Assembly (NCBI RefSeq): GCF_029855045.1 | Contig: NZ_CP123228.1 | Location: 4,898,001 to 4,962,000, forward strand | Reading direction: 5' to 3' | Length of the DNA: 64,000 nucleotides | From: Piscinibacter sp. XHJ-5 | GTDB lineage: Bacteria; Pseudomonadota; Gammaproteobacteria; Burkholderiales; Burkholderiaceae_C | Shown: piece by piece, positions 55,970 through 64,000 of the stretch | How the letters are laid out: every line of letters begins with the position of its first letter | Position numbering within the stretch: position 1 is the stretch's first letter | The notes under the pieces: model-generated | Seen by the model: only the letters and a program-made list of their open reading frames with translations | What the model was told of the DNA's origin: nothing | The model's database searches: none | Translations under genes and position numbers: made by a program

Positions 55970-56130
55970 TGGCCTCTAACGGTCGATTCGGGAGTGAAGG
56001 CCGCGCAGGCGGCGCGCAGGACAAGGCGCAAACCGCAGCGATGCCCGCAGGCATCGCGAGCATTTGCAACGCGGCCATGCGCGTCGCCTGCGCGGCAGGC
56101 ACTTCCGAATCGGCCGTTACAGGCTACTAG
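55966..56130. repeat. 165-bp palindromic MITE-like element
   Basis: Outer 31-base terminal inverted repeats (55966-55996 and 56100-56130) both begin CTAGT on their own strand and match at 27 of 31 positions; symmetry continues inward through CGCGCAGGCG-type segments to a perfect centre GCGATGCC-CGCA-GGCATCGC (56038-56057). The element has no coding capacity. It could fold into one long hairpin and end lldD transcription. No second copy was found here. Confidence 0.8.
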
Positions 56131-56215
56131 TCCAAGTTGAGCAGGCGAGGTCCATGCGCCACCCGCAGCCGATGCGGGAAGATGGCTACTGCGCAGCGCT
56201 AGACTGACCCTTCCC

Positions 56216-57139
56216 ATGGCGCGCCAGATCCCACCACTCAATCCTCTGCGAACGTTCGAGGTCGCGGCCAGGCACTTGAGCTTCACACGCGCCGCGGAAG
56301 AGCTCTTCGTCACCGCGGCCGCGGTGAGCCACCAGATCAAGACTCTCGAGGAAAGCCTCGGCGTATTGCTGTTCGTGCGACAGCCGAAGTCAATGGTGCT
56401 CACCGAAGCCGGCAAGGCCTACCTGCCCGCGATCCAGCAGGCGTTCAGGCAGATGGCCGAGGCCACGCACCAGCTCCACGTGCGCGGCAAGCCCGCCGTG
56501 CTGAAGGTCAACATGCCGCCGACCTTCGCCGTGAAGTGGCTGGTCCCGCGGATGGCTCACTTCATGAAGGAGCACCCGGAGATCGACCTGAAGGTCTCCA
56601 CGTCGGCCAAGCTGGTGGACTTCGCGCGCGACGACGTCGACGTGGCGATTCGCTACGGACGCGGCATCTATCCCGGGCTGCACTCGCAGCTGTGCCTGCC
56701 GGTCGAGGTGTTCCCGGTGTGCAGCCCCGCGCTGCTCGATGGCGAGCATCCGCTGCGCACGCCCGACGACTTGCGCTACCACACGCTCCTGCACGACGAC
56801 AGCAGCTATGCCGACGTGAGCAATCCCGACTGGGCGATGTGGCTGAGGCACGCCGGCGTGAACAGCGTCGACGCGACGCGCGGTCCCTCGTTCTGGCCGA
56901 GTCATCTCGTCATCAATGCGGCGATCGACGGGCTGGGCGTGGCGCTCGCCAAGAAGAACTGGGTCGTCGCCGACCTCGCCGCCGGCCGCCTGGTGCGGCC
57001 CTTCGACATCAGCCTGCCGGTCGAGTTCTCGTACTTCCTCATCTACCCGGAGTCGCGGGTGGGCGACCCGCTGATCACCACATTTGCGCGCTGGGTGCGC
57101 GATGAAGTGGCAGGCGACAGGCTGTCCGCGGGTTCGTGA
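56216..57139 (+). CDS. LysR family transcriptional regulator, GcvA type
   Basis: 307 aa. The N-terminus PPLNPLRTFEVAARHLSFTR and TAAAVSHQIKTLEESLGVLL is the GcvA/AmpR-like branch. The effector domain runs from about 92. Unlike the other LysR genes here it is not divergent from an enzyme gene; it is preceded by the palindromic element and is convergent with the crotonase gene. It might act on either neighbouring catabolic unit. Confidence 0.92.
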   Translation: MARQIPPLNPLRTFEVAARHLSFTRAAEELFVTAAAVSHQIKTLEESLGVLLFVRQPKSMVLTEAGKAYLPAIQQAFRQMAEATHQLHVRGKPAVLKVNMPPTFAVKWLVPRMAHFMKEHPEIDLKVSTSAKLVDFARDDVDVAIRYGRGIYPGLHSQLCLPVEVFPVCSPALLDGEHPLRTPDDLRYHTLLHDDSSYADVSNPDWAMWLRHAGVNSVDATRGPSFWPSHLVINAAIDGLGVALAKKNWVVADLAAGRLVRPFDISLPVEFSYFLIYPESRVGDPLITTFARWVRDEVAGDRLSAGS

Positions 57140-57152
57140 CTTCACGGTCCCT

Positions 57153-57164
57153 CCCGCTTGCGGG
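57153..57164. terminator. Small hairpin between convergent genes
   Basis: CCCGC-TT-GCGGG, followed by a second small hairpin ATAGG/CCTAT to 57178, in the 35-bp gap between the LysR and crotonase genes. Weak; position is the main argument. Confidence 0.35.
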
Positions 57165-57174
57165 ATAGGTGTCC

Positions 57175-57960
57175 CTATTCGCCGACGAACGCCGCCTTCG
57201 TCTTGTCCAGAAACGCCTGGTACCCGATGCCGAAGTCCTTCGAATCGAAGCAGGCATAGCACTCGTCGAGCTCCGACTCGCTGAGCGGCGCCGGATCAGC
57301 CAGGCGGCGAACGAACTTCTTGTGCCAGCGAGCGACCAGCGGTGCGCCTTCGCAGATGCGCGCGGCCGTGGCTTCGATCTCGCCTGCCACTGCGTCGTCG
57401 GCGACGACGCGGTTGACCAGTCCCTTGGCCAGCGCCTCGTCGGCGCAAAACACACGCCCCTCGAGAAGAATCTCCAGCGCCGCGGCTTTACCGGTCAGCG
57501 CAATCAGGGCATTGAGCTCGCTGTACGACACCACCAGCCCCAGCCGCTTGACCGGGATGCCGAAGCGGCTCGACGTGCCGCAGATCCGCATGTCGCACAT
57601 CGACGCGATCTCCAGGCCGCCGCCGACGCAGGCGCCATGGATCTGCGCGATGACCGGGTGCGGGCAATTGGCGATCGCTTCCAGCGCCGCATGCGTGATG
57701 CGGGCATAGGCACGCGCCTGCTCGCGGTTGGAGCGAACGGTCGCGAATTCGGCCACGTCGGCACCGGCGGCGAAGGCCTTCTCGCCGGCGCCGCGCAGCA
57801 CGACGCAACGCAGTGCCGCGTCGGCGGACAGCGCGACGAACGCGCGTTCCAGTTGGCGCCACATGGCGGTATCGAGCGCGTTCATGCGCTGCGGGCTGTC
57901 GAGCGTGACGGTGGCGATGCGGCGGGCTCGATCGATGGAGGTGGTGACGGTGCTCGTCAT
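57175..57960 (-). CDS. Enoyl-CoA hydratase/isomerase family protein
   Basis: Crotonase-fold protein, 261 aa. Oxyanion segments EKAFAAGADVAEF and GACVGGGLEIASMCD, the latter with the first hydratase Glu; the second position reads FGIPVKRLGLVVSYSEL and lacks Glu, so a hydratase role is uncertain. The ATG at 57960 has AGGA nine bases upstream. It is divergent from the FAH/CoA-transferase/ABC operon, possibly sharing control with it. Confidence 0.9.
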   Translation of the reverse strand: MTSTVTTSIDRARRIATVTLDSPQRMNALDTAMWRQLERAFVALSADAALRCVVLRGAGEKAFAAGADVAEFATVRSNREQARAYARITHAALEAIANCPHPVIAQIHGACVGGGLEIASMCDMRICGTSSRFGIPVKRLGLVVSYSELNALIALTGKAAALEILLEGRVFCADEALAKGLVNRVVADDAVAGEIEATAARICEGAPLVARWHKKFVRRLADPAPLSESELDECYACFDSKDFGIGYQAFLDKTKAAFVGE

Positions 57961-58055
57961 GCAATGGCGTCCTGTGCTGGAGGAAAGAAGCTCTTGGCGG
58001 GCGAGTCTACGGACGCTGCGTGAGCGGCTCAAACGATCATTTCTCGCGCGGGCCG

Positions 58056-58117
58056 CAAGAAAAATTTGTCCGCCCATGCCTTCCTAGTTTTTCTGGGCTA
58101 TCGCTCAAGAATTTGTC
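58056..58117 (+). promoter_or_regulatory. Direct repeats upstream of the FAH/ABC operon
   Basis: CAAGAAAAATTTGTC at 58056-58070 and CAAGAATTTGTC at 58106-58117 share CAAGA and ATTTGTC, 50 bases apart, in the 215-bp divergent region. They are AT-rich in GC-rich DNA and could bind an activator. Suggestion only. Confidence 0.35.
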
Positions 58118-58175
58118 GTTTGCCGGGCCCGCGCTCGATACCTATTCTTCCGACCTCACCTGCATCGACCCCGCA

Positions 58176-59342
58176 ATGCACAGCCGCCTCACTCCCGACT
58201 CCGTCCTGCCGCACGATCACGCCGACGCCATGGTGGTCGGGCGCGTGTGGCTGCCGGCGCGCGGCGGGCCTCTGCCGGTGCTCGTGAAGGGCGGCGAGTT
58301 GCACGACCTGAGCCCGATCGCACGCACCGTCAGCCAACTGCTCGAAATCGAATCCCCGGTGGCGGCGATCCGCTCCGCTGCCCGCCTGCCGCAAGTCGCG
58401 AGCCTCGCCGACGTCCTCGCCAACACCGACCCTGCACAGCGCGACACCAAGCGCCCGTGGCTCCTCGCCCCCTGCGACCTGCAGGCGCTGAAGGCCAGCG
58501 GCGTCACCTTCGTCGCCAGCCTGCTCGAGCGCGTCATCGAGGAGCAGGCCCGCGGCGACGCGTCGCGCGCCGACGCCGTGCGACGCGCGGTGACAGAGGT
58601 CATCGGCACGGATCTCTCGAGCATCAAGCCCGGCTCGCCCGAGGCGATGCGCGTCAAGCAGGTGCTCGTCGACAAGGGCGCCTGGTCGCAGTACCTCGAA
58701 GTCGGTATCGGGCCGGACGCGGAGATCTTCACCAAGTCGCAGCCGCTGTCCGCGGTGGGCTGCGGTGTCGAAGCGGGCATCCATCCGCAATCGACCTGGA
58801 ACAACCCGGAGCCGGAGATCGTGCTCGCGGTGAACAGCCGCGGTCGCGTGCAGGGCGCGACGCTCGGCAACGACGTGAACCTGCGCGACTTCGAAGGCCG
58901 CAGCGCGCTGCTACTCGGCAAGGCCAAGGACAACAACGCCTCGTGCGCGATCGGCCCGTTCATCCGGCTGCTCGACGAGACCTTCACGATCGACGACGTG
59001 CGCGCCTGCGAGCTCGCGCTGCAGGTCGACGGCCCGGACGGCTTCACGCTGGCCGGCAGCAGCTCGATGTCGCGCATCAGCCGCGACCCGCTCGATCTCG
59101 TCGCGCAGGCCATCGGCCCCCACCACCGCTACCCCGACGGGATGATGCTCTTCCTCGGCACGATGTTCGCGCCGACCGCCGACCGCTTCGAGCCCGGACA
59201 TGGCTTCACCCATGTCGTCGGCGACATCGTCACCGTCCACACGCCGCGCCTCGGCGCGTTGATCAACCGCATCGCGCACACCGACAAGACCGAGCCGTGG
59301 ACGTTCGGCATCGCCGCGCTGATCGCCCACCTGAATCACTGA
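58176..59342 (+). CDS. Fumarylacetoacetate hydrolase family protein, XylX-like dehydratase
   Basis: 388 aa, longer than simple FAH hydrolases and like the 2-keto-3-deoxy-sugar-acid dehydratases of the XylX type. Features: GVEAGIHPQSTWNNPEPEIV with the metal-binding Glu pair, LGNDVNLRDFEGRSALLLGKAKD with the Asp and Lys, and a C-terminal GFTHVVGDIVTVHTPRLGAL. It may convert a 2-keto-3-deoxy acid to a semialdehyde. Start at ATG 58176. It leads an operon with a CoA-transferase and a sugar-type ABC importer, which agrees with a sugar-acid route. Confidence 0.85.
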   Translation: MHSRLTPDSVLPHDHADAMVVGRVWLPARGGPLPVLVKGGELHDLSPIARTVSQLLEIESPVAAIRSAARLPQVASLADVLANTDPAQRDTKRPWLLAPCDLQALKASGVTFVASLLERVIEEQARGDASRADAVRRAVTEVIGTDLSSIKPGSPEAMRVKQVLVDKGAWSQYLEVGIGPDAEIFTKSQPLSAVGCGVEAGIHPQSTWNNPEPEIVLAVNSRGRVQGATLGNDVNLRDFEGRSALLLGKAKDNNASCAIGPFIRLLDETFTIDDVRACELALQVDGPDGFTLAGSSSMSRISRDPLDLVAQAIGPHHRYPDGMMLFLGTMFAPTADRFEPGHGFTHVVGDIVTVHTPRLGALINRIAHTDKTEPWTFGIAALIAHLNH

Positions 59343-59358
59343 ACCGGATAAGCCCTCC

Positions 59359-60555
59359 ATGACCCTTCCTTTGTCCCACCTCAAGGTCCTCGACGTCAGC
59401 CAGGTGATGGCCGGCCCCTTCTGCTGCATGCTGCTCGGCGACATGGGCGCAGACGTCATCAAGGTCGAGCCGCCCGGCGTCGGCGACCAGACGCGACGCG
59501 CGATGGGATTTCGCCTGAAGGGCGAGGACAGCGGCGGCTTCCTCGCGCTGAACCGCAACAAGCGCAGCATCGAGCTGAACCTGAAGAACGTGTCAGGCCG
59601 CGAGGCGTTCTACGAACTCGTGCGCAGCGCCGACGTGCTGGTCGAGAACAACCGTCCCGGCGTCGCCGCGCGCCTGCGCATCGACTACCCGACGCTGAAG
59701 GAGATCAACCCCAAGCTCGTCTACGCCAGCATCTCGGGCTTCGGACAGACCGGCCCGTGGTCGCAGCGGCCGGGCTTCGACCTGATCGCGCAGGCAATGA
59801 CCGGCGTGATGAGCGTGATGGGCTACCCCGGCATGGCGCCGGTGAAGTCGAGCGTCCCGGTGGCCGACCTGGGCGCGGGCCTGTTCGCGGTGTACGCGAT
59901 CCTGAGCGCGGTGACAGGCCGCGACCGCAGCGGCCAGGGCCAGTACATCGATGCCTCGCTGTTCGAAGCCGCGCTCGGCCTGTCGATCTGGGAGACCGCC
60001 GAGTACTGGGGCACGGGCGAAGTGCCGGCGCCGATCGCCAGCGCCAACCGCATGAGTGCGCCGTACCAGGCGGTGCGCGCGTCGGACCGCCACTTCGTCA
60101 TCGGCGCGGCCAACCAGAAGCTGTGGGTCAGCCTGTGCAAGGTGATCGGCCGCGAGGACCTGATCGCCGATCCGCGCTTCACCGACAACGTCGCACGCCT
60201 GCGCAACCGCGCCCCGCTCATCGAGGAGATCGAGGCCAGCTTCGCCAAGCGCACCGCTGACGCATGGGTCGCGGCGCTGCTGGACGCGGGCGTGCCCGCC
60301 GCGCCGATCTACGACTACGCCGAGGCGCTGGTCAGCGAGCAGTCGCAGGCGCGCGAGATGGTGATGTCGATCGAGCACCCGGTGGAAGGCCGCGTCAACA
60401 CGCTCGGCTTCCCGGTCAAGCTGGGCGGCACGCCGCAGCAGGTGCGCTACCCGGCGCCGCTGCTGGGCCAGCACACCGACGAGATCCTTCTCGAAGCGGG
60501 CTTCGGCAAGCAGGACATCGAGTCCTTCCGCTTGCGCGGTGCCTTCGCTTCCTGA
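59359..60555 (+). CDS. CaiB/BaiF CoA-transferase family III protein
   Basis: 398 aa family III CoA-transferase. N-terminus HLKVLDVSQVMAGPFCCMLL, the pair VENNRPGVAARL, and the catalytic Asp in SVPVADLGAGLFAVYAIL (about 173). It follows the FAH-family gene by 16 bp and precedes the ABC binding protein by 40 bp. It would put CoA on an acid from the same pathway. Confidence 0.92.
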   Translation: MTLPLSHLKVLDVSQVMAGPFCCMLLGDMGADVIKVEPPGVGDQTRRAMGFRLKGEDSGGFLALNRNKRSIELNLKNVSGREAFYELVRSADVLVENNRPGVAARLRIDYPTLKEINPKLVYASISGFGQTGPWSQRPGFDLIAQAMTGVMSVMGYPGMAPVKSSVPVADLGAGLFAVYAILSAVTGRDRSGQGQYIDASLFEAALGLSIWETAEYWGTGEVPAPIASANRMSAPYQAVRASDRHFVIGAANQKLWVSLCKVIGREDLIADPRFTDNVARLRNRAPLIEEIEASFAKRTADAWVAALLDAGVPAAPIYDYAEALVSEQSQAREMVMSIEHPVEGRVNTLGFPVKLGGTPQQVRYPAPLLGQHTDEILLEAGFGKQDIESFRLRGAFAS

Positions 60556-60595
60556 TGCGCCGACCGAATTCAAGCCTCATACCCACGGAGACACC

Positions 60596-61861
60596 ATGAG
60601 CATTCAAGACACGAGCCGCCGGACCGTCATCAAGCAGATGGGCGCCACGGCGCTGGCGCTGGGCGGCGGCACGCTGCTCGGCGCGCGCAGCGCCTTCGCC
60701 GCCGACCCGGTGCAGCTCATCAGCCACCGCTACCCGGCGCTCGAGTTCTGGGCCGGCAAGATGAAGACCGCGCTGCCCGGCGTGGACGTCAACGCGCAAC
60801 TCATCCCGTTCGAGAAGATGGGTGAGTTGGTCACGATCGCGATGTCGTCGAAGTCGGCGACCTTCGACATCGTCTACGTCATCGACTCGACCGTCGCCTC
60901 GTATGCGCGCAACGGATGGCTGCGTCCGCTGGACGACCTGTGGGCCAAGTACAAGAAGGAGTTCGCGCTGGACGACTTCTCCGACGCGGCGATGAAGATG
61001 TGCTCGTACAAGGGCCACATCTATGCCATCCCCGGCACCGTCAACACGATGATGTTCTATTACCGCAAGGACCTCTTCGACGCGGCCGGCAAGACGCCGC
61101 CGAAGACGATGGCCGAATACCAGGCGCTGGCCAAGAGCTTCCACACCCCCGCGCGCGCCGGCACCATCGACTGCTTGAAGCCCAGCGACGCCACGCTCAA
61201 CGAGGCGCACTGGTACATGAACACCATCGGCGCCGGCTGGTTCGACGACAAGTGGAAGCCGATCTTCAACAACGCGCGCGGCGTGCGTGCCATCGAGGCG
61301 CTGAAGGACACCACCAAGTACGCGCAGCGCGGCTTCGCCACCGCCGCCAACGACGAATGCACGATCGCGCTGCAGCAGGACGCAGCGGTGATGGGCCAGC
61401 AATGGGCCACGCGCGCCCGCTCGGTGGACGACCCCAAGCAGTCGCGCGTCATCGGCAAGTTCGACTGGACGCCGATGCCCGAAGGCAAGGCGCGCGTGCT
61501 CACCGACGGCTACGCGATCTCGGCGTTCAGCAAGCAGGACCCCGACAAGCTGTTCCGCATCATGGCCACGGCCACCCGGGAAGCCAACATGCGCGAGGCG
61601 GCGGCGATGCTGGTGCCACCGCGCAAATCGCTGTTGCAGGACCCGGAGCTGCGCGCGAAGAACCGCTTCTATGCGGCGGCGGCGCAGGCCATCGAGACCG
61701 GGGTCCCGTTCCCGGCTCTGCCGGAGTTCTATGCAGTGGGCGAGTTCATCTCGCGCCGCATCCTGCAGGCGGTCACGGGCGAGATGCCGGTCAAGGAGGC
61801 GCTCGACAAGGCGGCGTCCGAGACCGAGGCGTACCTCGGCACGCGCGGCTACTACAAATAA
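60596..61861 (+). CDS. ABC transporter substrate-binding protein (carbohydrate uptake type 1), Tat-exported
   Basis: 421 aa. Tat signal SRRTVIKQMGATALALGGG, mature from about residue 36. Family 1 features: YVIDSTVASYARNGWLRPLD, YAIPGTVNTMMFYYRKDLFDAAG and KTPPKTMAEYQALAKSF, VLTDGYAISAFSKQ. This fold binds sugars or polyols in CUT1 systems. GGAG is five bases before the ATG. The ATPase and permeases follow. Confidence 0.9.
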   Translation: MSIQDTSRRTVIKQMGATALALGGGTLLGARSAFAADPVQLISHRYPALEFWAGKMKTALPGVDVNAQLIPFEKMGELVTIAMSSKSATFDIVYVIDSTVASYARNGWLRPLDDLWAKYKKEFALDDFSDAAMKMCSYKGHIYAIPGTVNTMMFYYRKDLFDAAGKTPPKTMAEYQALAKSFHTPARAGTIDCLKPSDATLNEAHWYMNTIGAGWFDDKWKPIFNNARGVRAIEALKDTTKYAQRGFATAANDECTIALQQDAAVMGQQWATRARSVDDPKQSRVIGKFDWTPMPEGKARVLTDGYAISAFSKQDPDKLFRIMATATREANMREAAAMLVPPRKSLLQDPELRAKNRFYAAAAQAIETGVPFPALPEFYAVGEFISRRILQAVTGEMPVKEALDKAASETEAYLGTRGYYK

Positions 61862-61879
61862 GCGAAAGGCGTCCACACC

Positions 61880-62950
<1,071 letters not shown>

Positions 62951-62952
62951 TC

Positions 62953-63912
62953 ATGGCAACGACCAGCCTGGCCGGCACGGCAGTAGTTCAGTCGTCGAAG
63001 GCGGTAACGCGCATCACCGAGCGCACGACAAAGCGGCGCGCCAAGGGCGCGCGCCGCCGCACGCTGTGGCCTTTCCTTCTGCCGAGTGGCGTCATAGCGT
63101 TCTTCATCCTGTTGTATCCGCTCGGCTACGCGCTGTACCTGAGCCTGTTCGACGTCTACCTCGACACGGGGGTCAGCACCTTCGTCGGCCTCGGCAACTA
63201 CGCCGATCTGCTCGGCGACATGCGCTTCTGGTCGTCGTTGCTGCGCACGGTGGGCATCGTCGCGTCGGCGGTCGGAGTCGAGTTCTGCCTCGGGCTTGCG
63301 GTGGCCTACGGGCTGTACCGGCTGAAGTTCGCCGTGAGGGGGCTGAACCTGCTGATGTTCCTGCCGCACATCATCACCCCCGTGGTGGCGGCGCTGTTCC
63401 TCAAATGGGTGTTCGCGGGCCGCTGGGGCCTGCTCGACTCGGTGCTCGCGGGCATGGGCATCTTCCCGCCCGACTGGCTGGGCGACCCGATGTGGGCACG
63501 CATCACGGTCGTCATCGCCGACACGTGGCAGTTCACGCCGTTCATGATCCTGGTGCTGTTCGCGGGCCTGAACACCGTCGACCAAAGCCAGATCGAGGCG
63601 GCGCAGATCGACGGTGCGGGCGGGCGGCAGGTCCTATTTCGCATCATGCTGCCGGCCATCCGGCCGCTGATCGTCTTCGTGCTGACGATGCGCATGATGG
63701 ATGCGTTCCGCTACTTCGACACGATCTACGTGCTCACGTCCGGCGGCCCCGGGTCGGCCACCGAGACCATCACGATGCAGACCTACGCACTGGCGTTCCG
63801 TCTGTTCCAGGTCGGCAAGGCGTCGGCACTCGGCGTGATCACCCTGGTCATCGTCATGGCGCTGGCCGCGATTCTCATCGGCGTCGTCGGGCGCAGCAAG
63901 GAAAGAGCATGA
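62953..63912 (+). CDS. ABC transporter permease (sugar type)
   Basis: 319 aa with an N-terminal basic tail and six predicted membrane helices, starting WPFLLPSGVIAFFILLYPLG. The EAA loop IEAAQIDGAGGRQVLFRIML that contacts the ATPase is at about 215. This is the MalF/UgpA-like half; the stop overlaps the next permease by four bases. Confidence 0.93.
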   Translation: MATTSLAGTAVVQSSKAVTRITERTTKRRAKGARRRTLWPFLLPSGVIAFFILLYPLGYALYLSLFDVYLDTGVSTFVGLGNYADLLGDMRFWSSLLRTVGIVASAVGVEFCLGLAVAYGLYRLKFAVRGLNLLMFLPHIITPVVAALFLKWVFAGRWGLLDSVLAGMGIFPPDWLGDPMWARITVVIADTWQFTPFMILVLFAGLNTVDQSQIEAAQIDGAGGRQVLFRIMLPAIRPLIVFVLTMRMMDAFRYFDTIYVLTSGGPGSATETITMQTYALAFRLFQVGKASALGVITLVIVMALAAILIGVVGRSKERA

Positions 63913-64000
63913 AGAAGACACGGCGCCTCTCCGCCTCGCAGCTGCTGCTGTTCCTCGCACTGTGCCTGTTCACGGCCATTACGCTGACACCCGTGGCGTG
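63909..64000 (+). CDS. ABC transporter permease, second subunit (partial)
   Basis: Only the first 30 codons are in the window: MKKTRRLSASQLLLFLALCL and the start of the first membrane helix. The ATGA overlap with the previous permease and the operon order indicate the MalG/UgpE-like partner. It runs off the right edge. Confidence 0.8.
   Translation, partial: MKKTRRLSASQLLLFLALCLFTAITLTPVA

Overview
The window is GC-rich, densely packed chromosomal DNA from a betaproteobacterium of the order Burkholderiales, most likely the family Comamonadaceae or a close relative. The reasons are lineage-typical rather than proven: several orphan Bug/TctC periplasmic binding proteins, many LysR regulators divergent from catabolic operons, CaiB-type CoA-transferases, a GC-rich repeat at 2653-2735 of a kind common in Comamonadaceae, and a gram-negative porin. 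No rRNA, tRNA, CRISPR array or phage module was seen.

Layout. 113-6653 (minus) is a five-gene CoA-acid catabolic operon (Bug receptor, crotonase, NDP-forming acyl-CoA ligase, MmgE/PrpD, thiolase) facing an IclR regulator. 7690-9294 is a phytoene-desaturase-like FAD oxidoreductase. 9463-14945 (minus) is a seven-gene operon combining shikimate dehydrogenase, type II dehydroquinase, a TRAP binding protein, a CoA-transferase, a MaoC hydratase, a VOC protein and a PanE-like reductase, facing a LysR gene. 16062-16923 is a two-gene cupin/tautomerase module with its own LysR. 18543-30510 (minus) is a ten-gene beta-oxidation operon with its own acyl-CoA ligase, two acyl-CoA dehydrogenases, crotonase, FadB-like fusion, thiolase, Bug receptor and electron-transfer flavoprotein, facing a LysR gene.

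31520-37734 is a worn region. LysR, GlcG-like, GlxA-like AraC and SDR genes are mixed with relics: the tail of a response regulator, the tail of a YtcJ-like amidohydrolase, a piece of a fumarylacetoacetate hydrolase beside a dispersed repeat, half an alpha/beta hydrolase, and a thiolase broken by one frameshift. 37839-45460 carries a 997-residue regulator with two winged-helix domains, an unrecognised protein, a lipoprotein and an alginate-lyase-family lipoprotein. 45650-47610 is a complete-looking group II intron inserted in a copy of the dispersed repeat; beyond it lie a secreted Asp-box propeller protein and an EF-hand protein.

50129-56130 holds LysR, a DHDPS-family aldolase/dehydratase, a third Bug receptor, a porin and an FMN alpha-hydroxy-acid dehydrogenase (LldD) whose stop codon lies inside a 165-bp palindromic MITE-like element. 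56216 to the end holds a GcvA-type LysR, a crotonase, and an operon of a XylX-like FAH enzyme, a CoA-transferase and a sugar-type ABC importer that runs off the window.

Taken together the genes describe a scavenger of organic acids, acyl-CoAs, aromatic or shikimate-type acids and sugar acids. Most enzyme operons are paired with a divergent regulator whose intergenic region holds an inverted repeat that could be its operator. All functions are inferred by reading motifs; no database search was run.
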